Positions 1 to 9,067 of a stretch of 64,000 bases of DNA are shown piece after piece (positions within the stretch are counted from its first letter, which is position 1; each line of letters starts with the position of its first letter). The stretch is from Podospora bellae-mahoneyi. Lineage: Eukaryota; Ascomycota; Sordariomycetes; Sordariales; Podosporaceae. The DNA is taken from the NCBI RefSeq assembly GCF_035222275.1, contig NC_085884.1, positions 992,001-1,056,000 of the forward strand, in the 5' to 3' direction. A program made the translations under genes and the position numbers. The notes beneath the pieces are model-generated. The model had not been told where the DNA came from and made no database searches. It was given only the letters and a program-made list of their open reading frames with translations.

Positions 1-54
1 ATTTCTTCCACATCGTACTCTTCTTCTTCGTCCTCTTCTTCTTCGTCCTCCGCC
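1..54. repeat. CTT/TCC-rich low-complexity tract
   Basis: Pyrimidine-rich simple sequence made of repeated TTCTTC and TCCTC units at the left edge. On the minus strand it would read a run of Glu and Asp codons, so it may be an acidic stretch of a gene that continues outside the window. No start, splice site or domain can be seen, so it is recorded as simple repeat only. Confidence 0.45.
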
Positions 55-444
55 ACTTCCTGTGTATACTTTCAATCACCAGCAGCGGAGCCGTACACAA
101 AAAATCGCGGCAACGCATTTCTTTCGAACGACGCTCCCTACTTTTACCGTCTGCCTCTCATGGATAAAATCAGTTGGAATTGTATATAAATGTAAGCTGC
201 CTTCATGGCCGAGGAGCGGATCGCGTGTCGTTGTTGAGGCACAAGATTGCCTCGGTTGAGAGCGTTGAAATGGGAGAGCTTCCCGATGATCGTTCGACAG
301 CGCAGACACAAGCCGGAAATGGCACCCTCAGTAGATCAGGGACAACACCGGTGCGGCGTGTTTTTCTCGCAATGTTTACACTAGAGACCGAGCCAGTGCC
401 ATAGATTCGATATTTGATTTTTTTTCCGCACGGGTTTCGCATCC

Positions 445-597
445 GGGGGGGAGGACTCTTCCGTCTTGTGAGATACACTCAAGTATGGTGGTCCAGGTCC
501 TTCTTCCGTTCTGTTTAACGTATACAGACTTCTTGTCCCGCTTCGAAGACCCAATAACCAAGCCGTTTTCGCCCTGGCCTTCCATTATACCCACCTC
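445..597 (-). mobile_element. pogo/Fot1-type DDE transposase fragment
   Basis: The minus-strand frame reads EVGIMEGQGENGLVIGSS and then WTTILECISQDGRVLPP, the spacing seen in the DDE_1 (pogo/Fot1, Tc1-mariner superfamily) transposases of filamentous fungi: the MxxGxGxxxLVIGSS stretch followed by the W-TIxECISxDGRxLPP stretch. Known family members continue directly with the catalytic core (VIFKGK-like); here that continuation is lost right after LPP. Only about 50 residues are recognisable. The DNA just to the right is strongly AT-rich, so the rest of the element was probably erased by RIP. No terminal inverted repeats were found. A dead DNA transposon copy; family call good, boundaries poor. 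Confidence 0.7.
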
Positions 598-1231
598 TGG
601 CCGCGCTAGTAAGATGGTTCGCCCATGTGCAGAGTAACGAATCGGAAATAAGTGTTTTATTATCGGACTTTGGGGTATAGCGCATGTCGGTAACCTCGAA
701 ATAACCGCCTGGTATAAGCTATCTACCATATAAGCTCCATTAGTATTTATATTAACTTTAAACTCTAAAGTAATATACTTATATGCGTTACTTACATTAC
801 GAAATTAAATATATTAGCGAAGATTTAGAGTCTCTAAATTTAGGGCGGTAAAATCGTACGACTTTTCGTTATTAAAAAGCATATTAAAGTTAAAAATATT
901 ATACTACTCCTTCCTTTTTAGGATAAAACGTTATTCGATCATTATAAGCGAATTAATATAATATATAAAGCCTTATATACTTTCTTTTACGTCCATTATA
1001 AAGTAATAAATATTCAAATAGGTTATATATATATAATAGTTTTCTTAAACGGTAAAAATATTATTTAAAGTTTATAAATTATTTTCAATTTATTTTTCAT
1101 TATCAATAATATAGTCGATTAAAAAAGTATTTATAAATGAATTACTAATGAAATTTATAAATTTATATTTATTACCGTTTAATTTATTACTACTATTCTT
1201 TAATTATTTATAAGTTTAATAATTATTGAAA

Positions 1232-1587
1232 TGGTGAGAAAACACACAAAACAACCACAACACCACAAATATACCCTCAACAGGGTTCTGAATGAACACA
1301 CCTGCGTGACAGTGGCTCGCTCCGCAGGCCGCACTTCACGTAGGACAAACAAAAGACTCTGTGGGCTCGCAGACCACACAGTAAGCACCGGATTGGCCTG
1401 ATCAGAGGGCCAGAATTGCCTGCACGCATGCAAGGCACAAAATACGAAGAAAACAAAAGTCGATGCCCTCTCTAAAATAGAATGTCCGAAGCAGACCGTT
1501 TATATACATGATCCCTGAACCCCCGAATCCTCAGAGAGCCCCACTTCCTTACTCATACCCTCAGGCCTGTGGCCGCACCCCAAACCA
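1232..1587. mobile_element. probable solo LTR fossil (356 bp)
   Basis: A 356-bp island of ordinary base composition in AT-rich DNA. It begins TGGTGAG and ends CCCCAAACCA, giving TG...CA ends with a four-base inverted match TGGT/ACCA, and holds a TATATA-like box near 1500. This is the look of an isolated long terminal repeat of an LTR retrotransposon. No clear target-site duplication is visible, so family and orientation are unknown. Its composition suggests that it arrived later than the surrounding mutated DNA, or that it was too short or too rare to be mutated. Confidence 0.5.
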
Positions 1588-1906
1588 TTATTAATAAATA
1601 TTATTAATATAATTAAATCTAATATATTTACCGAAAGGTTTTCGGATTAATCGCTACTATCATATAATACGTTCGTAAATATTATTTTTAATTTAATTAT
1701 TATTAATTTCGGAAAAAAAGGTTTAACAAATTATTGATTTTTAATAAATAATATATTTATTAATATATTGATACTGAATTTAATATAAACTAAATTTTAT
1801 ATTTCATTACTTCAATTCTTTATATTTTTTTTATTAAATTCAATATTTTCATTTAATTATAATTTACTATTCAAAATTTTAATACTAATTTAAAATCATA
1901 TATATA

Positions 1907-2349
1907 TGACGAACCCCTATCCAGAACCTCTGAAAGGGATACTGGTTGAAGGCTACTTCTGAATAATCCTGGTTCGGTGCAGCTAGAGAGTGCACGACAA
2001 GATGTCTCAATGTAAACACCAGATACTGTGAATACAAGCTTGAATTGCATACTGCGGAACTGTCTATCTACACCAGCCAGTTCCTCCGTATATATAGACC
2101 TCGGGACCCTGAGGTGCTCGCCCTGCTATGGCCCCGATCACTCCTAGCACATTGCATCCTGCAAAGTGCTCGTCGTGCTATGCCTTCGATCACCCGTAGC
2201 ATCTTGCATCCTGCAGACTGCTCAGGCCTCTTGGCGCCATAGCACTTCTGGCCAGCCTTGATTGGCTGCTTCCTGGTTTCCTTAATGATTGGCTGGGGAC
2301 GCCCCGCGCCCCACATACTGCGCGACCTGCCGTTGGGTTAACTGTGACA
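1907..2349. mobile_element. solo LTR fossil with ATATA target-site duplication (443 bp)
   Basis: A 443-bp island of normal composition begins TGACGAACCCC, ends GGTTAACTGTGACA and is flanked on both sides by ATATA (1902-1906 and 2350-2354). TG...CA ends with a 5-bp duplication fit an LTR retrotransposon terminal repeat left alone, probably by recombination between two LTRs. It contains a TATATA box near 2093 and an internal tandem duplication. No internal coding domain is attached. Superfamily (Ty1/Copia or Ty3/Gypsy) cannot be told from the LTR alone. Likely younger than the AT-rich tract around it. Confidence 0.75.
2124..2227. repeat. two-unit tandem repeat, 52-bp period
   Basis: Two adjacent units start TGCTATG at 2124 and 2176 and share the core CATCCTGCA, GATCAC and TGCTC. 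They lie inside the solo LTR 1907-2349, where short tandem duplications are common in the U3 part. They are about 80 percent alike by eye. Confidence 0.6.
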
Positions 2350-2699
2350 ATATAATTAAGCGTATAGTAAGTTTAATAAATAATTTTAAAAATAAATAAA
2401 AGTTAATTAAAGTATTTACTTTAGTTTAGCTTACGGACTATAAGGAACTTCGGATTAATTAATCGGAGGTTAATTATAAATAAATATAACCCCTAATATA
2501 TAATATATAATATACGGTATACAGGTATACGGCTATAAATATTAGCGTGCTCCGCGCGTGATTGGATTATACACGTAGGGGGTCCTAAAGCCTAACCAAC
2601 CTAGATTTTAATATACTACGTTAAGCCCCCGAGTCTTCAGCACCGGATATGACAGAGATGACCATCACGATAGCATGGGGTTGCCAACATGTCTGATCG

Positions 2700-3930
2700 T
2701 TAATTATATAGTGTATCTGAGATCAGGTATACCTAGCTTAGTTACATGTACATATCTATTCAATGTAGTCTTTAAGTTAATGCAGAGAACAAAATCGTCT
2801 AACACCATGCACCTCGATACCCAACCAAGTATCTCCCACATCAAGAACGGTGGGAGTCTAATGCCTCAGCAATCACCTTCAGACTAGGTTAGTGTAACTT
2901 AATATAGTGGAATATTTGAATCCATAACCCTATCGTTAAATATATTTACTTAAGGGTCAAGCTATATAGCAAGGTATGCCGACTCATGAAATTAATTATG
3001 GCGTTATATCTAGTTACGCCGTTCTCGAGCTCAAAATCTCTTAAGGACGGAAAGTGCATTTTCGCTAGAGGAAGACACTTAAACCGCACTAGACTCCTTA
3101 GTAATAACTTTTAAATATTCGGGAATAACTTAAGGAAATTAGCTACGCTCGTACCTCGGATATTTAGAATAAGGAAAAGGTTAATTCGTAAGTCGGTAAT
3201 ATATTAAAGGGTAATACGGATAGTTCTAATATTAATTAAAAGCGTATAGTTAAAAATAATAAATTACGAAAAAAAACTATTAAATAAAGCTTTAAAAAAG
3301 TAGGTACTTAAAGTATAGGTCGGCCTAAGCGGAGCCAATAATAGAGCTCGGGCTCGATATAAAATAAAGGTATATAAATGACCTTACTTATTACTTTAGG
3401 TATTAAAAGGACACGTTATGCCACGCATCGTGCCTAAAGGTACCTTAAAGTTCGAGGTGTCTAATATTAGGAAATGGATAAAGGCGAGATAGTATAAGCC
3501 GAAGGGTATCTTCGATACTATTATCTAACTTAGGTAAAATCTAGATTTTCTCGATTAGTTTAATGTATTGCGGCTTAGGCTTACGCTAGCTATATTTCTT
3601 TAAGTGCCCTACCGTAAGCTTTTAAAGTTAGGAAAATAACCGTAGAAGCTTAACTAGTTTAATCTAACGGTTTTATATTATGCTCCTGCGCTCCGGCACT
3701 ATAAACCTCTCGAATTAGTGGAATGCCATATCCACACTTAGTCCAAATCGGCGTTAAACCGCAATTCCATTTCTGCCATACAACAGGGGATAAAATTCCC
3801 AGTCGATCCTTAAAGACGGTTTCCAACAGCTATAGTAGATAGTGTGTTCTTTGGTATAAACAGCGGATGACGGCTCCTCTAATATAAAGTGTTGGAATTC
3901 GCTGAGGCAAGGGCTAAGTTAGCGTCTAAA
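2700..3930 (+). repeat. left arm of large RIP-mutated inverted repeat
   Basis: Reading rightward, this segment matches the reverse complement of about 4265-5330 in the same order: the stretch ending in AGACTAGG (2880-2887), the AATATATTTA block (2938-2950), TAGTTACGCCGTT (3009-3021), TTTAAATATTCGGGAATAA (3110-3128), TTAATTCGTAAGT (3181-3193), the AAAGGTACC block (near 3437), AACGGTTTTATAT (3667-3679), CCCAGTCGATCCTTAA (3810-3825) and GGTTTCCAACAGC (3829-3841). This arm has about 190 bp more than the other, between about 3215 and 3430. It keeps more C and G than the right arm around 2640-2890 and 3700-3960. Outer boundary uncertain. Confidence 0.75.
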
Positions 3931-3984
3931 CCTCTCTAGATACCTAATCCCACCACAAATAAAACTTGATTTCGAGAAGTGTGG

Positions 3985-4265
3985 ACCCTAATGGCGGTGA
4001 GTAGATATTATTATATTTCAGCAGCTTAGGTAAATATACAGTTTTATTCCCTAACAGCGATCATAACCTTTTTCTTCTAGAACCTGTAATTTAGCTAAGA
4101 AACTCTGTCCTCTCGTAAAGCTTTGCGTAATTTAATATTAATAGCGTTTGCATAGTCTTTCAGCACGCGCTAGTCGTATTTCTTCTTTACTATACGAGAC
4201 AAATCCCACGATGATTTCACAGCGGTAACTAAGCCCGCAAGAGCGGCAGTTAATGCCAAGGAATC
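3985..4265 (-). repeat. hairpin spacer, copy 1 of a direct repeat
   Basis: The spacer between the two inverted arms matches 5930-6235 in the same orientation. Shared stretches include CGCTAGTCGTATTT (near 4168 and 6130), TATACGAGA (near 4190 and 6160) and AAGCCCGCAA/AGGCCCGCAA (near 4230 and 6190). On the minus strand both copies translate to a similar peptide, here reading LALTAALAGLVTAVKSSWD and then SRIVKKKYD, interrupted later by stops. The peptide resembles the helical start of some fungal proteins but I do not recognise a family. Probably a decayed gene or element segment. Confidence 0.6.
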
Positions 4266-5330
4266 TGTCTGTACCCAGCATATCTTCTTGTCTTAGCGAA
4301 TTTTAGCACTTCATAGCACAGGAGCCCGCATCCGCTGTCCATACCGAATAGCTCTCTATCTACCATGGCTGTTGGAAACCGTTATTAAGGATCGACTGGG
4401 AATTTCATCCCCTGTTGTATGGCAGAGATGGAATTGCGGTTTAACGCCGATTTAGACTAAATACGGATATAGCGTTTTACTAATTCGAGAGGTTTATAAT
4501 GTCGGAGCGTAGGAGTACGATATAAAACCGTTGGATTAAACTAGGTAACCTACTACGGTTATTTCCCTTTCTAGAGAAGCTTACCGTTAGGTATTTAAGG
4601 AAATATAGCTAGCGCAAGCCTAAAAAGCCGTAATATACTAAACTAATTAAAAAAATCTAGATCCTTCCTAAGTTAGATACTAGCATCGAGGAAATCTTCT
4701 AGCTTATTTTATTTAGCCCTTCCCTATTTCCTAATATTCGATACCTTAAACTTTAGGGTACCTTTAAGTATTCTATATAGTATAGCATATGCCTTTAATA
4801 TATTACTAACTTACGAATTAAGCCTTTCTTTATCTAAAATACCTAAGGTACGAACGCGGCCTACTTTCTTATATTATTCCCGAATATTTAAAGACTATTA
4901 CTATCCCTAAATCCAGTACGGTTTAACTATCTTCTTTTAGGAAAAATAAATTTTTTATCCTTAAGAGTTTCGAAATTAAAAACGGCGTAACTCGATATAA
5001 TACTATAATTAATTTTATAAGTCGGTATACTATACTTTCTAACTTAATACTTAATTAAATATATTTAATTACAGGGTTATAGATTTAAATATATAATTAT
5101 ATTAAATTACACCGACCTAGTCTAAAAGTAGTAATTAAAGTATTAGGTTCGTACCGTTTATAATAGGGGTATTTAGGTCCGGAGGTATGTAATTTTAAAA
5201 TTTTATTAAATCCTTAAAATCCTCGAGAAGATTTTTATTTTACGGTCTATAGATAAATTAAATATACTAACGGTAGTCTTAGCGGTAATTTACTATAAAA
5301 CTCGTTTCTGGATTAAAATATATTTCTAAG
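4265..5330 (-). repeat. right arm of large RIP-mutated inverted repeat
   Basis: Reverse-complement partner of 2700-3930. It is more heavily depleted of C and G than the left arm outside 4270-4510, and reads mostly TA-rich sequence. The match is clearest at 4270-4520 (the GATCGACTGGGAATTTCATC block against its partner near 3810), at 4790-4870 and at 5050-5190. The two arms surround a spacer of about 335 bp. It could be an inverted pair of one element or the long terminal inverted repeats of a DNA transposon; no transposase domain is readable. Confidence 0.75.
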
Positions 5331-5929
5331 CGGTTAATATATAGAGGGTATAAGTCCTTAATAAATCCATCTCGACCCGTAGTATCGCTTAGTATAATAA
5401 AAATCTCCTTACTATTACTAATACGCGATACGTTACGCTATCGGCGCTTTTTTAAACGAGGTTTATTACTATCGGTACTAATATCGGCCTACTTTTTTCT
5501 CGAGCCTAGCCCGGTGTTAGAAGGGGTAAGTATAGGCTTAGGGCTACTTATAGTAACTATCGAATAATATTCTAGAGGCTCAAATATAATAACTAGTAAA
5601 CTCGTATTATTTTCGCGCTTATAATTTTATTTATAATAACCGTTATTAAGGCTAGGTTAAAACGAAGAGATAAACGGTACTTAATAGGCAAATAACGTAT
5701 AAAAAGCCGGCAGTTTTTTATTATTTTTTCTCCTTCCGAGGGTAACGTTTAGATTAGAGAAGTAAGTTCGATTTAATTTATAGCTTGTTTTTATTATACC
5801 GGAAGTTTTAAGAAAGGTTTTTATTATTTTAATTTAAACCTAATTAAAATAATCTATCGAACTTTATCCTATACGACTAATCTATATATACCTATTGTAT
5901 TTAATTTTATAATAAATACGATTTAATAT

Positions 5930-6235
5930 CGAAAAGGGTAAATCCTAAAATAAATAATAAGTATATATATTTAAATATATTTTAAATAAAGTTAATATAT
6001 AGTCTTATTCCTTAATAATAATTATAACCTTATTCTCTTAGAAATTATATTTTTAATAGGAAATCTTACCGTTTCGTAAAGTCCTACGTAATCTTATAAT
6101 AATATCGTTTATCTGATTTTTTAGTATACGCTAGTCGTATTTTTTTTTATTATACGAGATAGCTCCTACAATAATTTTACTGCGGTGACTAGGCCCGCAA
6201 TAGTAGCGTCTAATGCTAAGGATCTGGGTAAGTAC
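5930..6235 (-). repeat. copy 2 of the spacer direct repeat
   Basis: Same orientation as 3985-4265 and about 2 kb away. The minus strand reads LALDATIAGLVTAVK and then SRIIKKKYD, parallel to the spacer copy, but with more A and T changes and more stops. This confirms that at least part of the tract consists of duplicated sequence, the substrate for RIP. Between 5330 and 5930 nothing is recognisable. Confidence 0.6.
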
Positions 6236-7012
6236 GAAGCTATTGAAAATACGAATATAAAATAGGAGATTACGAGTATAGTAAATAAAGCAAACGGCGT
6301 TAAAAAGATATAGCTTAAAGCTTTTATAGCTACCGTCTCCCGATATTTCAGAAACTGTAAACTAATTTTAAATCGAGTTAAAAATGTGATCCCTACGCTA
6401 TATAAAAATTATTTTCAACTAAAGCCGAAAATAAATTTGTTAGAATAAGAGGAGGGGTGGGGTGCCGCTTATTAACCACACACCCTGCAAGCGAGTCCGA
6501 AAACGGCAGAAAATTTCCCTCGACAGAACAATACAATACCGTGTACTAGTAGGTAGCATCAGCATATTTTCTGAGTGCCGCAAGCAAACTCTCTTCTTGA
6601 TATTTATAGGCCTTTTCCAAGGCAGAACCGCTGTATATGACGTTCTATCCTCGACTGCGCCCTCTTCAGGTACCTTACACAAGTCACAGTTGGTGAACGT
6701 CGAGCACTTACCTTCTTGCTCAACCGATGGGCCTTGGCCGACAACAAAAGTCTACTTTGGGGGAGATTCACTAGTCATGGTGAATATTCCCAACAGTGAA
6801 GAAGGTGAATACAGATGTCTCTTTTTAGTCTTCTAACTCCTCCTTTCTTGGATTCCATGATCGTTCACACGAGGCATTCTCATACAGTCACACAGTACCC
6901 GCCGCTCACTAAGTCAGCAAGCAAAGCCTCAAGAAAGCTTAGTAGGTGCCAATCTACAATATCATCGCGTATTCTCTCAACCAGGACATGTCTTTCATCG
7001 GCAGGACACTAA

Positions 7013-7378
7013 CAATCTACAGAGGGGTCACAAGAGACAAAACCGCAGGAAAAATACCCTAGGCTGTCAGACTTGGTAGCCGACAGCGATCCACTGCCAG
7101 ATAAAACCATCAACATGACTTTACGCTACCCCCCGGGTCTATCAAAGCAAGGAACCTCTCTGCCTTTGTGACAGCAGCACCCCCAGACACTCTCAGACTT
7201 GGTGGCGGACAGTGAGCCGCTACCAAACTCGACCTTGAAGCGGGCCCCCACCAACCACCTCCCTCGCCCGATCGGCCAAGAGCCCGGAGAACTATTAACA
7301 TCGATAACGCTTCAGAACTTTAAAAAAAACTTTACCAAAAGCACCGAAACGCAGCAGCGTGGGTGGCGGCAGGGCTAG
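7013..7378 (+). pseudogene. DLVA-SEPLP unit, copy A (decayed, unknown family)
   Basis: One plus-strand frame carries two copies of a short motif: LSDLVADSDPLP at 7064-7099 and TLSDLVADSEPLP at 7187-7225. The first is followed by a PPGLSKQG stretch, the second by STLKRAPT and then LPRPIG. One in-frame TGA lies between them (near 7169), and no convincing ATG opens the frame. The same two-motif layout recurs in copy B at similar spacing, and the second half recurs in copy C. Further right (7430-7520) fragments in other frames resemble the tails of B and C. I do not recognise the family; it reads as a duplicated gene segment losing its frame. Confidence 0.5.
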
Positions 7379-7631
7379 TCAGCGCCCAAAAGCGTCTTTC
7401 TGCCGCGACGAGCTCGTATCTCTGCTCGTATTCAGGCGCTCGTTCGGGCTTTACAATAGAGCGAGAGGAGGTAATGGTGGAAGATAGATACGGGATTCTG
7501 TGGGTCGGGAATTGTACCTGGGATCATCGAGTTACATAACTGTTGTGGTGTAATTGCTCTTGGTTTCTTCACCATGGTCTAAGGGGTTGGCTTGTTGATA
7601 GAAGAATTTGGGTGGATAAACGATGAAATAG

Positions 7632-7892
7632 GGGACTCAACGGACTCAGGTCCAGGATACCGATACACTCCCAGACTTGGTGGCTCAGAGTCGCCCTTTG
7701 GTGGACACAACCATACACTCACACCCAGGCCTGTCAAGACAGAGAACTCCACCTGCCCGGTATCGGCACGAGCACCAGACGCTCGCAGATTTAGTAGCTC
7801 GGAATCACGTAACTGCAAAGAACAGAGCCCGGGTCGGGGCACGCACTCGCGTATTACACGAGGCTTTAGCATGTGGTGGGAGGGGCAACTAG
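7632..7892 (+). pseudogene. DLVA-SEPLP unit, copy B (decayed, unknown family)
   Basis: An open plus-strand stretch of 86 codons without ATG reads TLPDLVAQSRPLVDTTI, then HPGLSRQRTPP, then QTLADLVARNHVTAKN. The two motif copies sit 114 bp apart, compared with 126 bp in copy A, and both are in one frame, so the two-motif architecture is ancestral and not accidental. After it the sequence runs ARVGARTRVLHEAL, which parallels ARISARIQALVRAL in copy A. The motif is more worn here (SRPLV and RNHV in place of SEPLP). The overlapping 150-codon frame at 7592-8044 is considered a chance frame. Confidence 0.45.
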
Positions 7893-8704
7893 AAGTAGCA
7901 GTGGAAGGGAGATATGGAATCTTGATTTGGATTGGGGTTATGTCCCTTGGTTGGCAATCTGGCGTTCCTGGATCATGTCGTGTTAGCAGTGGTGCAGCAG
8001 GGACACTGTTGCTTCTTCGGAAGAGTTCATACTCCATGGGATGAAGCCAAGACATCAACATTCCTTTATTTATAAACTCAAGTATTTTCCAAGTCAATCA
8101 GAAATACAACCTTCAGCCTCAAGGCTATATTCGGTGCCAAATCCAGACAGTTAGATTGAGGCACGAAATTGACGTGATGAAACTGTTTGGTAAAACGAAG
8201 TATCAAAACACCGGAGCGTCCGATGTCTATACATGGATGTACTCCATGACCAGGAAGTTGTAGTCTAACTGCAAATTTCACCCAATCCCTGCTCCCACCT
8301 TGAATGAGTGCAACCGTCGATCCTACGATTTGCCTTTGCTCGTTTTAGCCTTACATTCATCCGCAAACCCACTTGCGATTGTCAGTGTTTTCAACAATAA
8401 GAAACGTGAATAGGTCAGAGGATAATACGAGGAGTTGTGAGTCTCTACACAGGCCCACTTTAGAGTGCCTTCTCCAGCGTGAATGTAAACTTCCTTGTGC
8501 TTCCTTTCCTGATGTAGCAAATGGTCATCAAGAAGACCACCAAGCAACAACTACATCAAGAGAACAAACCAAACACACCTTTGAACAATCAGAAAGGACA
8601 CCCATCTACCAAGCCAAAACAAAAGGGTGAGCATCTCACCTATCTGATGTAGCCTTGAACACGCAACCTGACAAAAATAATCAGAAAAAACACTCCCGCA
8701 CCAC

Positions 8705-9067
8705 GTGCCCATCAAAATGACTCTTGACCATCTCACCCTTCGACCCGTCATTCCTTTGGTCCTTTACCAATCAAAAGAGGACAAAAAGCAGCCGGAAAAG
8801 GCCCACACACTTGCGGACTTGGTGGCTGAGAGTGAGCCCTTGCCAGTGAGCACTCTTCAGAGGATACCCACCCCCCTTCTCCCTCGCCCCATTGGCACGT
8901 CCAGGATTTCGACATTACGGCTGCCTCCAGGCTTCGAGCACTTATTTTCGACAGAGGCAGCGGATAAGCGCTATGCCGACCAGATCACAGCTGGCGGCAC
9001 CGCTGGCGAGCGCGCTTCAAGATCCCAGAAAAAAAGCGCAAAAGTTCGCACTCGAATCTTGCTTTAG
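8705..9067 (+). CDS. DLVA-SEPLP unit, copy C: open 120-residue frame, unknown family
   Basis: ATG-initiated frame of 120 residues. Residues 31-37 (KQPEKAH) are followed by the best-kept motif TLADLVAESEPLP, then STLQRIPTPLLPRPIG and LRLPPGFEHLF. It is the only copy with an ATG, no stop in the motif region and the full STL-R-PT-LPRPIG block, so it may be the least damaged member. The tail after residue 95 changes character, and the parallel to copies A and B moves to another frame (8892-9161), so the 3' end may be shifted. No signal peptide or membrane segment. Function unknown; coding status uncertain. Confidence 0.4.
   Translation: MPIKMTLDHLTLRPVIPLVLYQSKEDKKQPEKAHTLADLVAESEPLPVSTLQRIPTPLLPRPIGTSRISTLRLPPGFEHLFSTEAADKRYADQITAGGTAGERASRSQKKSAKVRTRILL

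Larger units (their letters stand above)
720..6440. other. AT-rich RIP-type repeat tract
   Basis: Base composition falls abruptly to long runs of A, T and TpA from about 720 and returns to normal at about 6440. No open frame longer than about 80 codons survives in the mutated parts. Such blocks are the classic product of repeat-induced point mutation, which changes C to T in duplicated DNA of sordariomycetes. Islands of normal composition inside it (1232-1587, 1907-2349, about 2560-2890, about 3700-4470) are listed separately where they could be interpreted. The tract contains an inverted repeat and a direct repeat, which is the duplicated substrate that RIP needs. Confidence 0.85.

Noticed and set aside
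1-730. Possible host gene entering from the left edge
   Set aside because: An acidic run and short frames are present, but no splice sites or domain could be tied together; only the transposase fragment was supportable.
6462-6836. 124-codon frame at the edge of the RIP tract
   Set aside because: A few protein-like stretches, but no homologous look, and it overlaps an equally long antisense frame; too weak to list.
7592-8044. 150-codon and overlapping 172-codon antisense frames over copy B
   Set aside because: The conserved DLVA motifs are in a different plus-strand frame, so these are chance frames.
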